From Brevibacillus laterosporus DSM 25 (lineage in GTDB: Bacteria > Bacillota > Bacilli > Brevibacillales > Brevibacillaceae), in assembly GCF_002706795.1 (NCBI RefSeq), contig NZ_CP017705.1:3819501-3883500 (forward strand): a stretch of 64,000 bases of DNA, in the 5' to 3' direction. The notes under the pieces were generated by a model that ran no database searches, was not told the DNA's origin, and was given only the letters and a program-made list of their open reading frames with translations. This document shows, piece by piece, positions 44,649 through 53,965 of this stretch; positions within the stretch are counted from its first letter, which is position 1; each line of letters opens with the position of its first letter. Made by a program: the position numbers and the translations under genes.

Positions 44649-45557
44649 TTATCGATGTATCGCAATTTTAGACGTTTTGTTCAAACGTTTTGGTTTGAAA
44701 TTAACCAATACAATGCTTCCGGTAATCAAGACAAGTCCAGCGATCAGGTTAATTGTCACCTTCTCATTGAGGAAAAGTACGCTAATAATGACGGAGATGA
44801 GTGGAATGAGAAAGGTAAAAGCCCCCACCTTGCTGGCTTCGATTGTAGCGAGTAGTTTAAAATAAACAAGCCAGCCTAATGCAATGACGAAAATTGATAT
44901 AAAAAGAGTAACAACGATAAACAAAGTATTCCAAGCAATGTCAGACCAGCTTTCAACAGCTGAACCTGAACCCAGCATAACGATACCACCAAATGTAATC
45001 TGTATTGCCGTCATCCAAATAGAATCTACCTGTGCTGCTGTTTTTTTCATATAGACCGTCCCAAAGGCCCAACTGAAGGAAGAGGCGATGGCGAGCATAA
45101 TCCCCCAGATTGACATGCTTCCAGTAAACCCATCGGTGGTTAACGAGACAACTCCGAAAAATCCTAACAAGAGACCGAGGATTTTTAATCCGTACATTGA
45201 TTCTCCAAGCCAAAGCCAGGAAAAAATACCGAGTAGTACAGGCTGAAGAAATACGATAGCCGAGAATAGTCCAGCTGGCATGTACTGTAATCCTATGGTT
45301 TGAAAGCCATAGTAGAGAATAATGTTCAAAACGGAGGCAATGAGATAGATATGCCATGTTCCTTTTAAGTGAAGCTGTTTGCGTTGTAATATTGCAAAGG
45401 AAATTAAAATAAGGCCACCGATAAATGTCCTCAAGCCAGCGAACAGTAATGGTGGTGTATAGGTTAATGCGTATTTGGAAAGTGGCCAGTTAACGCCCCA
45501 CATAAGAACCAAAAATGTGAGATATAGAGCCGGCTTTATACGAGATTGTTGAAGCAT
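44649..45557 (-). CDS. EamA-family (DMT) transporter
   Basis: The 302-residue protein has ten hydrophobic segments in two EamA repeats and a basic C-terminus. A typical block is the opening FLVLMWGVNWPLSKYAL. AAGGAGTG lies eight bases before the ATG. A LysR-type regulator is transcribed divergently 98 bases away, a layout in which LysR usually controls the transporter. It probably exports an amino acid or metabolite; the substrate is unknown. Confidence 0.88.
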   Translation of the reverse strand: MLQQSRIKPALYLTFLVLMWGVNWPLSKYALTYTPPLLFAGLRTFIGGLILISFAILQRKQLHLKGTWHIYLIASVLNIILYYGFQTIGLQYMPAGLFSAIVFLQPVLLGIFSWLWLGESMYGLKILGLLLGFFGVVSLTTDGFTGSMSIWGIMLAIASSFSWAFGTVYMKKTAAQVDSIWMTAIQITFGGIVMLGSGSAVESWSDIAWNTLFIVVTLFISIFVIALGWLVYFKLLATIEASKVGAFTFLIPLISVIISVLFLNEKVTINLIAGLVLITGSIVLVNFKPKRLNKTSKIAIHR

Positions 45558-45655
45558 GTGAGTTCACTCCTTGTCTTGGTGTCACAGTACATGATAAAAT
45601 GATTTTTTGTATAAATAAAATGAATGTTTTTTATAGGGGGCATATCGTTTTTGTT

Positions 45656-46531
45656 ATGACACATTCACAAATAGAGTTATTCGTCAAAATTGCTGATACT
45701 GGAAGTTTCACCAAAGCAGGACTAGAATTAAATATGACGCAGCCTGCCGTCAGCCGTGCCATCTCTACACTGGAATCGGAGCTGGATGTGACTCTTCTAA
45801 TTCGTGATCGGAAAAACGGTATTATGCTTACCGATGTAGGAAAACGAATTCTAGTATTGTTTCGGGACATTTTACAGTCCTTTGAAAAAGTACACCAAGA
45901 AATTGCTAGTGAAAAAGGTCTTGAAATTGGCACGATACGGGTTGGAGCATTCCCGGTGGCGTCTGCTCACTTTTTACCCAAAATGATTAAAGTCATGACC
46001 GAAAAATATCCCCAGTTGGAATTTGTGATTTACGAAGGAACCATCGATGAGATTAAAGAGTGGCTAGAAACCCGAGTGGTGGATATTGGTTTGATTATTC
46101 CACCAGACGATGAATTTGAAACGATCCCTTTATTTCGAGAGAGAATGTACGCCGTGATAAGAGACGACCACCCTTTTCAAAATCGTTCGGTCATCTCTGT
46201 CAAAGATTTGGGTAGCGAGTCGTTGATTAGCTGTAAATCAGGCTATGAGCCGCCCATTGTTGATTTGTTTAATAGAGCACGAGTAGATTTGAATATCAGA
46301 TTTGTTGTGAAAAACGTAAACACAGCGCTAAGTATGGTACAAGAAGGTCTGGGAATCGCAGTGCTGTCGCAATTATCGCTTTGGGCGCTTCCACCTAATG
46401 TTCTCAAACGAGAACTGGAGCCAGAAGCATTTAGAGAGATCCGTTTGGCAGTTCCTTCGTTGAAAGAGTCTTCCATCGCTGTTCAAATGTTTATCCACAC
46501 GGCACGTGAGCTCTTTTCTGGAGATCATTAA
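45656..46531 (+). CDS. LysR-family transcriptional regulator
   Basis: The 291-residue protein has the LysR HTH (about 3-62: ADTGSFTKAGLELNMTQPA, then SRAISTLESELDVTLLIRD) and a C-terminal co-inducer domain (about 90-290). The start at ATG 45656 follows homologous LysR starts, but GGGGG is about 15 bases away; in-frame ATGs at 45620 and 45599 are alternatives. It is divergent from an EamA exporter, which is its likely target. Confidence 0.9.
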   Translation: MTHSQIELFVKIADTGSFTKAGLELNMTQPAVSRAISTLESELDVTLLIRDRKNGIMLTDVGKRILVLFRDILQSFEKVHQEIASEKGLEIGTIRVGAFPVASAHFLPKMIKVMTEKYPQLEFVIYEGTIDEIKEWLETRVVDIGLIIPPDDEFETIPLFRERMYAVIRDDHPFQNRSVISVKDLGSESLISCKSGYEPPIVDLFNRARVDLNIRFVVKNVNTALSMVQEGLGIAVLSQLSLWALPPNVLKRELEPEAFREIRLAVPSLKESSIAVQMFIHTARELFSGDH

Positions 46532-46613
46532 TACATGGGATTGGGCGTTTCAAATCATCCATTCCCAAATGCTTCATCAAAATGTTCAAAAGTAAGCTTA
46601 CTAGTTACAAAAC

Positions 46614-46648
46614 AAAGGAGTGAGGAAAAACTAGCCTCACTCCTTTTG
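46614..46648 (+). terminator. Terminator of the LysR gene
   Basis: AAAGGAGTGAGG / CCTCACTCCTTTT. Confidence 0.88.
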
Positions 46649-46769
46649 TTACATAACATGTAGAAAAGGAAAATCTTCTCCTAATGTTCAGCTGTTTTTA
46701 TTGCAATAGAATCAGGTTATTTTTGGAATAATAGTTCGAATTATAGTGTTTTAAAAAAATTTGAAAAAA

Positions 46770-46800
46770 TGTAAGAGGGGTCTCTCTAATTTTTCGTTAT
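46770..46800 (+). promoter_or_regulatory. Possible ECF-type autoregulatory promoter
   Basis: TGTAAG and CGTTAT lie in the AT-rich gap 65 bases before the sigma factor gene. The element types resemble ECF promoters, but the 19-base spacer is longer than usual. 46649-46769 holds nothing else. Confidence 0.3.
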
Positions 46801-46864
46801 ATATAAATGAACAGACAAAAAGGTAAGAGCTGCGCAGCCCCTTTTTGGAATGGGAGGATAGTAA

Positions 46865-47461
46865 ATGCAGGAAGATGAGGAGATAATTGAGCAAATCTTA
46901 CAGGGTAACAAAGAAATTTATGCTCAAATTATTCACAAGTATAAGGGTAAGGTGGCTTCTATCCTTAAGAAAATGTTAGGTCATTCATCGAATATACAAG
47001 ACATTGTTCAAGAGATTTTTATTAAAGCATACTACCATTTGCCAGAATATCAATCACAACAAAAATTTTCAGCATGGCTTTATCGTATCTCCATTAATCG
47101 TGGACTAGACGAGGTACGCAAGCGAAAAAGAACACCGTCCGTTATTGACCTAACCTTTGAAATAATGGATAGTTATACACCCGAAAAAGCCTATTTGGAC
47201 AAGGAGCAGAAAGAGTTTTTACAGCACCTTTTATTACGGGTTGATGACGAGTATCGAATCATAATTGAGATGCACTATATTCAAGATTTAAGCTACAAAG
47301 AAATAAGTGAAAAGTTATGTGTATCGATGAGTACAGTAAGAATGCGTCTTTCTTATGCGAGAAAAAAGGTAAAGGATGAATTTATTCGGATGAACAAAAG
47401 GGGGGAGTTTATTTATGAAGTGCCTGAGCCAACAACAGCTGATAGCATACATGCACGATAA
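46865..47461 (+). CDS. ECF-type RNA polymerase sigma factor
   Basis: The 198-residue protein has sigma region 2 (about 20-95: IQDIVQEIFIKAYYHLPEY, FSAWLYRISINRGLDEV) and region 4 (about 125-180: QDLSYKEISEKLCVSMSTVR). Regions 1 and 3 are absent, as in group 4 factors. It directs RNA polymerase to its own regulon, probably for envelope stress. GGGAGG precedes the ATG. It overlaps the anti-sigma gene by 47 bases, so the two are co-translated. Confidence 0.94.
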   Translation: MQEDEEIIEQILQGNKEIYAQIIHKYKGKVASILKKMLGHSSNIQDIVQEIFIKAYYHLPEYQSQQKFSAWLYRISINRGLDEVRKRKRTPSVIDLTFEIMDSYTPEKAYLDKEQKEFLQHLLLRVDDEYRIIIEMHYIQDLSYKEISEKLCVSMSTVRMRLSYARKKVKDEFIRMNKRGEFIYEVPEPTTADSIHAR

Positions 47462-49127
47462 ACTTCCTACAACGAAGAGAGAGCAACTAGAAAAACATCT
47501 GGATCATTGTAGTGATTGCCAAAAACAGCTAGAGCAATTTGTTAATGAATTGGATAGCTTTGGTGATGACGGATGGACAGATGATTCGTTTTCAGAAATG
47601 TTTGAACAAGACATCATAAGTAAAATCCACCCTTATCCGGTAAGTGTATTAAAGCAATCAGTCCCACATAAGTTGTCCCAAAAAATGAATTGGAAAAAAA
47701 GGAGTATAGACATAATGAAAAAAATGACGATAACAGTAGCTGGATTGGCATTGGTTGTATCTTTAGGAACGCTTGTTTCTCCTACTTTTGCTACCTATGT
47801 AAATGGATTATATAACGGTAAAACAGATATTGGTTTACATGTCATTTCGACGAAAAACAGCTTATTTTCTGACTACAAGAATGCTGATGAAGGCCTTATA
47901 CATGCTATACAAAAAGGATATTCAAAACGTCTTGATTTGTCTGTTACAGATCAAGGGCTTACTTTTGAAGTAAAAGAGGTTCTAGCAGATCCATTGCGAA
48001 TTACCATGATTCTTGGTGTGAAGGATAGTAAGGGAAATCGCTTAGATATAAGTAAGTTGTATGATGAAGAGGAAATTAGCCTGAAGGATAAAAAGGGAAA
48101 TGTATTGAAGCCGAATCAGGATCTCGCTAATAATCCCCTTTATGAGAAGGAGTCAGATTTTTGGGCCCATGATATAAATGGTGATTATATCGTGCTAGAG
48201 CGAGCACTATTCGATTTTTATGGGAAAGAAAAAGCTCTACCAGATGAAATGAACGTTGAACTCAATGTGAAGAAACTAGGCGAAACGAATGGGAACTGGA
48301 AAATACAGATTCCAATTGATATGAAAAAGGCCAAGGAGGCGACAAAAACGAAAAAGATTAATCAGGAATATACCAGTCCTCAGGGATTAAAGATTAGTTT
48401 AAAAGAGGTCGTATTTGCTCCAAGTGGTACTCAGCTTATTATGGAGACAACCGCCAAGGGGGCAGATAAGGAGTTTACCTATGAGCTTGTTGATGAACAA
48501 GGAAAGAATATGGCTGCATGGGAAAGTCCTTACTTCAGAGGAGCTCCTCCTGTTGATGAGCCTATTTCTTATGGAAGTAGAAGTAGTAATAAAAATGTAA
48601 TTGATTCTCTCACAAAGAGTATCGATTTAGCAGAAGGATCAGAGAGATGGTTCCATACCTTTACCCCTACTTCAGAGAAAATGTCTTTTAAGCTTACCTC
48701 TTTAATTCTTAATGAAGTAGCCGATTTCCAGGCAAAATTGAACATAGAGAAGCTACAAAAAGAACCTATAAAAGTTGAGGGGCAAGGGAATCTATTCCGT
48801 TTTACAAAGTTTAATCAAGACGAAAAAGCAGCGAAGGGAGGAAGTAGTATTGACTTTGAAGCTGTTTTCTCCCAAGACGTTCCTTCCCAAGAGGTCATAA
48901 AAGTGAGTGGATGGAAAATTAAGGATGAAACTGGAAAACGAATAATTGGGGTTTTCCACTCTGGAAAGACAACGATTACTCCAGAAGGTAATGTGCAATT
49001 ACAAGGGAAGCTGATATTTAATAATGAAGGCAAACTTCCGAAAGAGCTTACCATTACCTATGATAAAGTGTTAAAACAAGACCACAACGTACAGTGGGAA
49101 GTACCTATTCATCTAGAGAAAAAATGA
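47415..49127 (+). CDS. Anti-sigma factor: zinc-finger, one membrane helix, DUF4179-type ectodomain
   Basis: The 570-residue protein starts with an anti-sigma zinc finger (KHLDHCSDC, with the N-terminal Cys and His), which should bind the sigma factor in the cytoplasm. One membrane helix spans about 105-125 (TITVAGLALVVSLGTL). The extracytoplasmic part contains a DUF4179-like domain (about 125-260) and further beta-rich sequence to the end. GGGGGGAG precedes the ATG. Release or proteolysis of this protein should free the sigma factor. Confidence 0.9.
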   Translation: MKCLSQQQLIAYMHDKLPTTKREQLEKHLDHCSDCQKQLEQFVNELDSFGDDGWTDDSFSEMFEQDIISKIHPYPVSVLKQSVPHKLSQKMNWKKRSIDIMKKMTITVAGLALVVSLGTLVSPTFATYVNGLYNGKTDIGLHVISTKNSLFSDYKNADEGLIHAIQKGYSKRLDLSVTDQGLTFEVKEVLADPLRITMILGVKDSKGNRLDISKLYDEEEISLKDKKGNVLKPNQDLANNPLYEKESDFWAHDINGDYIVLERALFDFYGKEKALPDEMNVELNVKKLGETNGNWKIQIPIDMKKAKEATKTKKINQEYTSPQGLKISLKEVVFAPSGTQLIMETTAKGADKEFTYELVDEQGKNMAAWESPYFRGAPPVDEPISYGSRSSNKNVIDSLTKSIDLAEGSERWFHTFTPTSEKMSFKLTSLILNEVADFQAKLNIEKLQKEPIKVEGQGNLFRFTKFNQDEKAAKGGSSIDFEAVFSQDVPSQEVIKVSGWKIKDETGKRIIGVFHSGKTTITPEGNVQLQGKLIFNNEGKLPKELTITYDKVLKQDHNVQWEVPIHLEKK

Positions 49128-49162
49128 TTAGCCTTACAATGAAAGGTACGAAAATATATGTC

Positions 49163-49191
49163 AAGCTATCCGATTAGGATGGCTTTTTTTC
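49163..49191 (+). terminator. Terminator of the sigma/anti-sigma operon
   Basis: AAGCTATCC pairs with GGATGGCTT, followed by TTTTTT. Confidence 0.9.
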
Positions 49192-49304
49192 TTTAAGAAG
49201 CAATACTTCAGCAAATGGGTCAACACTTTTTTTAAGTACCCCTTTACTACTCCAAGCATAATGTATAGGCAAAAGTAACAAAAACAAGAAGCAGGTGACC
49301 CAAA

Positions 49305-50156
49305 ATGTACGAAGGTCTAAGAGAGAACCCGTTTTCTCCAGTAGGTGATCTTGAAAATGTGCCATGCCTATACCCTCATCAGCACTTCTATTATCCTTAC
49401 CCAAGTGATTTTCCATATTCTTCTCCTATCACCTTTGTTTTAGTTCACGGTTCATGGGGTGACTGTAGCTATTGGTATAATACAGCGGAGGAACTATATA
49501 AGATGGGTAACACAGTGTACACTCCAAATTTACCAGGACATGGGGGAGATACGAATAAATCGGTAACTCACGATGATTATGTGAGGTCCGTCATTGATTT
49601 CATAGAGGAAAGAAATTTGTGTAATTTTGTTCTTGTCGGGCACAGCTTTGGGGGAACAGTGATCTCTAAAGTGGCAGAACAGATTCCCAAGCGAATCAGA
49701 CGACTGGTGTTTATGGATGCGTTCGTTGTACGTAACGGCTATAGTGTTGCGGACGAAATACCACCGGAAGGAAAGGCCCTTTGGGAGGAGCTTGCAAGAG
49801 AATCACCTGACAATACGATCATGCTACCTTTCCAAAACTGGCGGGAAACGTTTATGAATACAGCTGATCTTGAACTGGCTTCGGAGATTTATCAGACTGT
49901 TACTCCAGAACCAGCAGGGCCACTATTTCAGAAGCTGGATCTTTCCGTATTCTATAGTCTTTCTATTCCTAAAAGCTACTATTACCTCACGGAGGATACG
50001 GCGCTTCCACAAGGAGAGCAGTACGGATGGCATCCACACATGTCCAGTCGGCTTGGATTGTTTCGGTTAATAAAATCAAAAGGGGATCATATGACCTCTT
50101 TTTATGTCCTACCGTCTATGATTGCCAAAAATCTGGTTAGAGCGGGCAGAGATTAA
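49305..50156 (+). CDS. Alpha/beta-hydrolase
   Basis: The 283-residue protein has the fold's landmarks: oxyanion motif VHGSWGD (about 47-53), nucleophile S114 in GHSFGG and a late catalytic His H262 in KGDHMTSFY. An N-terminal stretch rich in Tyr and Pro (residues 18-38) is unusual. It is cytoplasmic, with no signal peptide. AGGTGACC precedes the ATG. Likely substrates are esters or polyketide-type compounds, but nothing fixes one. Confidence 0.85.
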   Translation: MYEGLRENPFSPVGDLENVPCLYPHQHFYYPYPSDFPYSSPITFVLVHGSWGDCSYWYNTAEELYKMGNTVYTPNLPGHGGDTNKSVTHDDYVRSVIDFIEERNLCNFVLVGHSFGGTVISKVAEQIPKRIRRLVFMDAFVVRNGYSVADEIPPEGKALWEELARESPDNTIMLPFQNWRETFMNTADLELASEIYQTVTPEPAGPLFQKLDLSVFYSLSIPKSYYYLTEDTALPQGEQYGWHPHMSSRLGLFRLIKSKGDHMTSFYVLPSMIAKNLVRAGRD

Positions 50157-50170
50157 TAAGAATGGTGCAA

Positions 50171-50305
50171 TCAACAATGATAGAGACTCAGCAAACACCC
50201 TGTACATCCCAGTAATTGGGTGACTTCAAATTCTTCTATGATGTCTCTAATAGACGTAGAAGGAATTAGTTGATAATGTTTTGGCCCGGGGTTGTTGTAG
50301 ACTAC
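50171..50305 (-). other. Unassigned gap with a DUF3310-like remnant
   Basis: In the 379-base gap between the hydrolase and the next gene, the minus strand has an open stretch reading NNPGPKHYQLIPSTSIRDII and EEFEVTQLLG. This recalls the start of phage DUF3310 proteins (P-x-HY ... IE ... LG). It has no start codon context. It may be phage debris. Confidence 0.25.
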
Positions 50306-50535
50306 AGATATCAAATATTGCTACTTCTCTTGATCGGCTTATTCCAGTTCTTAAGGAGTAAGTCTTTTTGTATGTAAAAAAGTTTTACTTCCTCTGTAAG
50401 ATTTTCGTTACTTTTTGAATAGTAAGGGTAGAAGGCGTTCTTTTTCTTATACACCTTCTCCTCTTTACCAACGCTCTATTTAATGCCATAATGTCGCCAT
50501 ACAGTGTCAATAACAGACAGGAGTGAATGTAGATA

Positions 50536-50766
50536 ATGAAACGCCTTACTTTTCAAACCCCAGCTGAGCTTGCCGATTATGGACGTGAACATGAGGTAGC
50601 GATCACTGTGGAATTTCGTGATGAAAATGGGAAACAACGTCAAGTTATTTTATCTGATGAGCGTTTAGCTGAAATAGGGGAGTATTTAGCCAAACCAAAT
50701 GCTATGGCTTATTTTAAAGAGGAGAAAATCTTCTATGAAGTAATTGCAGAGTGGCTTCGAGCCTGA
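50536..50766 (+). CDS. Small acidic protein, unknown
   Basis: The 76-residue soluble protein reads FQTPAELADYGREHEVAITV, then FRDENGKQRQVILSDERLAEI. It is acidic with beta-alpha alternation. AGGAG lies about 12 bases before the ATG. No family is recognised. A terminator follows within 90 bases. Confidence 0.6.
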   Translation: MKRLTFQTPAELADYGREHEVAITVEFRDENGKQRQVILSDERLAEIGEYLAKPNAMAYFKEEKIFYEVIAEWLRA

Positions 50767-50855
50767 TAAGACCAACACGAGGAATCCTCAATACGCCGGA
50801 TTAACGAATAGAATATTTATACAATCTGTTAAACCATATATAGAAGAAAAATGTC

Positions 50856-50900
50856 ATAAACCCATGATTCCTTACATATAAAGGTTTCATGGGTATTTTT
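50856..50900 (+). terminator. Terminator
   Basis: ATAAACCCATGA pairs with TTCATGGGTAT, followed by TTTT. The 50901-51029 stretch is empty. Confidence 0.85.
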
Positions 50901-51029
50901 GATATTATGTTCTTTTAGGTAATTCAGTTAGTATGTTGAACAAAAATGGCGTTTAAAAACACACAGCTTTATACATATTTCCTTACACAATTGATCAGCT
51001 GACCTATTTACAGTTCTAGCATCGCAATA

Positions 51030-51350
51030 TCACCGGTGTATTTCTGTCGACTCAAAGTCCTGCTGAACACGAAACCAAATGTTTAGGTCATTGATTGTAC
51101 TAGCTAACTCAGCAATTTCAGAATTAAGCTCACACGAGCGTTCAAAATTATCTTCCTGATACAGCTCAGCTTGTTTTTGGTTAATAACAGCTTCAAGAGC
51201 GATGACACGATCTGGTATTCTGGAACGAATCTCTTCCCATTTTATCAAGATATCGGCTCGCTCAAAAGGATCGTATTCTTCCCATTCCAGATAGAGAAAG
51301 GGAAGGGGAATACCTAGCCGCTCCTCACGTTTAAATTCATAACGTACCAC
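51030..51350 (-). CDS. Hypothetical cytoplasmic protein with coiled-coil region
   Basis: The 106-residue protein is charged and helical (about 35-95, VIALEAVINQKQAELYQED, SEIAELASTINDLNIW), suggesting a coiled coil. The start is GTG 51350, eight bases after AGGGAG; an upstream TTG at 51371 is less likely. No family is recognised. It is divergent from the next gene. Confidence 0.55.
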   Translation of the reverse strand: MVRYEFKREERLGIPLPFLYLEWEEYDPFERADILIKWEEIRSRIPDRVIALEAVINQKQAELYQEDNFERSCELNSEIAELASTINDLNIWFRVQQDFESTEIHR

Positions 51351-51489
51351 GTATCTGACTCCCTTCAGCAAAGCATGCTATAATTATCGTATACGAAAAA
51401 GAGCAAAGAATATAGAGCCATGCTACATAAAACTGCAAAAATAGAAAAGCTGATGTATGCAAGATACAGTCATATGAAAGGAATATGAT

Positions 51490-51942
51490 ATGAATCAAAA
51501 GCCTAGAGTCTTAATTGATGCAGATGCTTGTCCAAAAAAGGCTCTCCAGATAGCAGTAGAGCTATGTCAAAAAAACGGCTATGAGCTGATCACCTTCGCT
51601 AGCTATAACCATCAATTTCAACATGATAATCATGTGGTTGTTGATGCAGGCTCGCAAGCAGTGGATATTCGTTTAACGAATGAAGCGAAAGCAGGAGATA
51701 TTGTGGTGACCCAGGATATTGGTTTGGGAGCTATGGTAATGGGAAAGGGTGCAAAATCCCTGACGCCACATGGTAAAGTTTTTACTTCAGATAGCATTGC
51801 GTTTGATTTAGAAGTACGTAATGAAAAGGCGCGATTCCGGCGGGGTGGTGGACGGACAAAAGGACCACATGCTAGAACTCCAATAGACGACCAACATTTT
51901 CAGGATGCACTGATGTACCTGATGCAAGAGGGAGGGGAATAG
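51490..51942 (+). CDS. UPF0178 (YaiI/YqxD-like) protein
   Basis: The 150-residue protein is a DUF188 member: VLIDADACPKKA at the start, VVTQDIGLGAMVMGKGAKSLTP in the middle and FRRGGGRTKGPH near the end. The fold is PIN-like and may bind nucleic acid, though the family function is unproven. AAAGGAATATG-type context precedes the ATG. It overlaps the PAP2 gene's upstream region, and the two are probably co-transcribed. Confidence 0.93.
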   Translation: MNQKPRVLIDADACPKKALQIAVELCQKNGYELITFASYNHQFQHDNHVVVDAGSQAVDIRLTNEAKAGDIVVTQDIGLGAMVMGKGAKSLTPHGKVFTSDSIAFDLEVRNEKARFRRGGGRTKGPHARTPIDDQHFQDALMYLMQEGGE

Positions 51943-51944
51943 TG

Positions 51945-52610
51945 ATGGAAAACGATAGAATGCAAGACCCCTCGCCCTTTTATAGCAGGTTTTCACTTAT
52001 GTTAGCAGCTGTTTTGTTTGTTGCTTTCTTTTGGATAACCTATATTGTTATTGGGCTTGGTTCTAATGTAATGGATGAATGGGGCATCATGATGAGTAAA
52101 GAAGTACGAAATCCCCACTTAACCATTATTATGCATGCTATCACTCAATTGGGAGATGTGTACATTTTAGTGATTGTTGTTGTCTTATTTGTTACTGGCT
52201 GGTGGAAAAAACATCGAGTAGAATCCTTGTTTTTTTTAGGCACGCTTGCTCTTGGTTTTTTAGGTAAAGAAATTTTTAAAAGAACGATTATGCGTGAGCG
52301 ACCTATTGATGTAAATTTGATCGATCTGCCTTCCTCATGGTCCTTTCCCAGTGGACATACGACCTTTAGTACTTTATTTTTTGGAATGGGAGCCTATCTA
52401 TTATGGAAGCATCAACGTGGGAGTACGAACACATGGATTTGGCCGATGATAGGTATTGCAATTCCTTTGTTGGTTGGATGTAGCCGAATTTATTTAGGGG
52501 TTCATTTTTTCAGTGATGTTGTCGCAGCTTGGTTATATTCAGCTGGATGTATTCTTGTATCAGCCTATTTGTATGAAAGAAGACAGATACGAGGTGTGAG
52601 CAATCAATAA
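51945..52610 (+). CDS. PAP2-family lipid phosphatase
   Basis: The 221-residue membrane protein has the three PAP2 motifs: KRTIMRERP, SFPSGHTTF (H138) and SRIYLGVHFFSDV (H187). About six helices surround them. It likely dephosphorylates undecaprenyl pyrophosphate or phosphatidylglycerophosphate at the outer face. ATG 51945 is seven bases after GGAGGGG; the GTG at 51942 overlaps the previous stop. Confidence 0.92.
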   Translation: MENDRMQDPSPFYSRFSLMLAAVLFVAFFWITYIVIGLGSNVMDEWGIMMSKEVRNPHLTIIMHAITQLGDVYILVIVVVLFVTGWWKKHRVESLFFLGTLALGFLGKEIFKRTIMRERPIDVNLIDLPSSWSFPSGHTTFSTLFFGMGAYLLWKHQRGSTNTWIWPMIGIAIPLLVGCSRIYLGVHFFSDVVAAWLYSAGCILVSAYLYERRQIRGVSNQ

Positions 52611-52693
52611 AAAGAGTAGCAAAACAGACTCTATTGACATATTAATGGGAAAGATGGTACGGTAAAGATGAATTGTTATATTTATCTGACTAT

Positions 52694-52768
52694 TCCTCGG
52701 TAGCTCAATAGTGGAACACCCGGCTGTTAACCGGTAGGCTGGCGGTTCAAGTCCATCCTGAGGATCCA
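52694..52768 (+). tRNA. tRNA-Asn(GUU), divergent
   Basis: The anticodon loop CTGTTAA gives GUU. The acceptor pairs TCCTCGG with CTGAGGA (one G-T pair), and CCA is encoded. The D stem GCTC/GAAC has a C-A mismatch, the T stem GGCGG/CCATC has a C-A mismatch, and the discriminator base is U. It may be a degraded or atypical copy. Confidence 0.7.
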
Positions 52769-52769
52769 T

Positions 52770-52842
52770 GCTCCTGTAGCTCAGTCGGTAGAGCGTTTCC
52801 ATGGTAAGGAAGAGGTCGCAGGTTCGATTCCTGTCGGGAGCA
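52770..52842 (+). tRNA. tRNA-Thr(GGU)
   Basis: The acceptor GCTCCTG / CGGGAGC, D loop AGCTCAGTCGG, anticodon loop ATGGTAA and T loop TTCGATT are canonical. No CCA is encoded, so maturation needs RNase Z and CCA addition. It starts one base after the tRNA-Asn CCA. Confidence 0.92.
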
Positions 52843-53156
52843 CTCCTTTTTTCGTTTCTATATTGATGAGGCGTGACCTAGCGGGGGAGCGTCTCTTTTT
52901 ATTGAGGAAAATTTTCTTTTTAACAGTTTCAACTTTGCTTTTTTCTGGAAAAAAACAAAAACTGTGTTACAATGATATGCATAAACACTTATATTGACAT
53001 TGGTATGCATCAGTATGCAAAAGAGTTGCTGTTTTGGGGACTACACGACAGTAGTGTAATCAGTTCTTCAAATAACTTTTTATATGGCGAAACCTTTTAC
53101 CTGCTTGATCGTATACCTTACTTGTCAGTCGAAAAGAGAGGGGAATTTATACTATT

Positions 53157-53609
53157 ATGAAACGAAACAAGCTGTTGATGGTCTTAATGGCATTAGCTCT
53201 AATGTTTACGACCGTTGGAATAAACGCTCATGAAGTAGACGCAAAACGCGGTGGTGGATACAAATCTGGTTCGAAGTCATTCCAACCTACACAAAGTACC
53301 ACTACTCCCAAATCTAATGCAAAGCAAGATCAAAACGTAAATAGCAAAACGAACACTACTACCCCAGCGGCAAGTACTGCTAGCAAAAGCGGCGGTTTCA
53401 TGAAAGGGTTGTTGTTTGGTGGATTGGCAGGTATGTTGTTTGGTGGTCTCCTAGGTCACCTAGGCGGTTTTGGAGCGTTTGCTGCCGCATTATTGAATAT
53501 CCTGATTTTAGTAGGGATTATCTTGTTGGTGGTTCGTCTCTTCCAAATGGTACGAAATAATAAAAATAATAATAAATATAAGGAACAGGAAAACCGATGG
53601 AAACAATAA
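53157..53609 (+). CDS. Secreted/membrane protein with glycine-rich helix
   Basis: The 150-residue protein has a signal peptide (residues 1-25, LLMVLMALALMFTTVGINA) and a Ser/Thr/Asn-rich linker (40-78). A glycine-rich segment GLLFGGLAGMLFGGLLGHLG and a following membrane helix come next, with a basic Lys/Asn tail. It resembles the N-terminal region of Tim44-like-domain proteins of bacilli. GAGAGGGG lies 12 bases upstream. It overlaps the next start by 13 bases. The 52843-53156 gap holds no further gene. Confidence 0.6.
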   Translation: MKRNKLLMVLMALALMFTTVGINAHEVDAKRGGGYKSGSKSFQPTQSTTTPKSNAKQDQNVNSKTNTTTPAASTASKSGGFMKGLLFGGLAGMLFGGLLGHLGGFGAFAAALLNILILVGIILLVVRLFQMVRNNKNNNKYKEQENRWKQ

Positions 53610-53896
53610 GACTATTAGAACAAGATCTTATTAATGCAATCTGTCTTTACATTGCTGAAAAAAGAGAGGTCGAACCTTTTCAAGTAAATGTTGAACTGAT
53701 GTGGGATGAGGAATATGGTTATTCTGCAGAAGTGAATGCGAACGGACGTGAACAGGTGCTGATTGAGGCCAACATGCTAGAGGCCCTGCGCAAGTATTTA
53801 CGTGACCAAATGGAATTAGATCCATTTTCGGCTCGAATTCAGCTAGATATTGATGATGAAGAGGGCATGATTGCTCTTGTTTCTTATAATTCATAA
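53597..53896 (+). CDS. DUF2653 family protein
   Basis: The 99-residue soluble acidic protein has the DUF2653 pattern: LINAICLYIAEKREVEPFQV, then MWDEEYGYSAEVNANGREQ, then LRKYLRDQMELDPFSARIQL. It is a bacillar family of unknown function. It is translationally coupled to the preceding gene (13-base overlap) and followed by a strong terminator. Confidence 0.8.
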   Translation: METIRLLEQDLINAICLYIAEKREVEPFQVNVELMWDEEYGYSAEVNANGREQVLIEANMLEALRKYLRDQMELDPFSARIQLDIDDEEGMIALVSYNS

Positions 53897-53898
53897 CT

Positions 53899-53937
53899 AA
53901 AAGCCACGTAGAGCTTATACACTCTACGTGGCTTTTT
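53899..53937 (+). terminator. Strong terminator
   Basis: AAAAGCCACGTAGAG / CTCTACGTGGCTTTT is a perfect 15-base stem. Confidence 0.93.
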
Positions 53938-53965
53938 GCATGTTTAACTAGTTGCTAGTACTCTG

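Noticed and set aside
52972-53160. A 62-codon open frame before the glycine-rich membrane protein gene
   Set aside because: It has no ribosome binding site or family resemblance, and it overlaps the probable promoter of the next gene.
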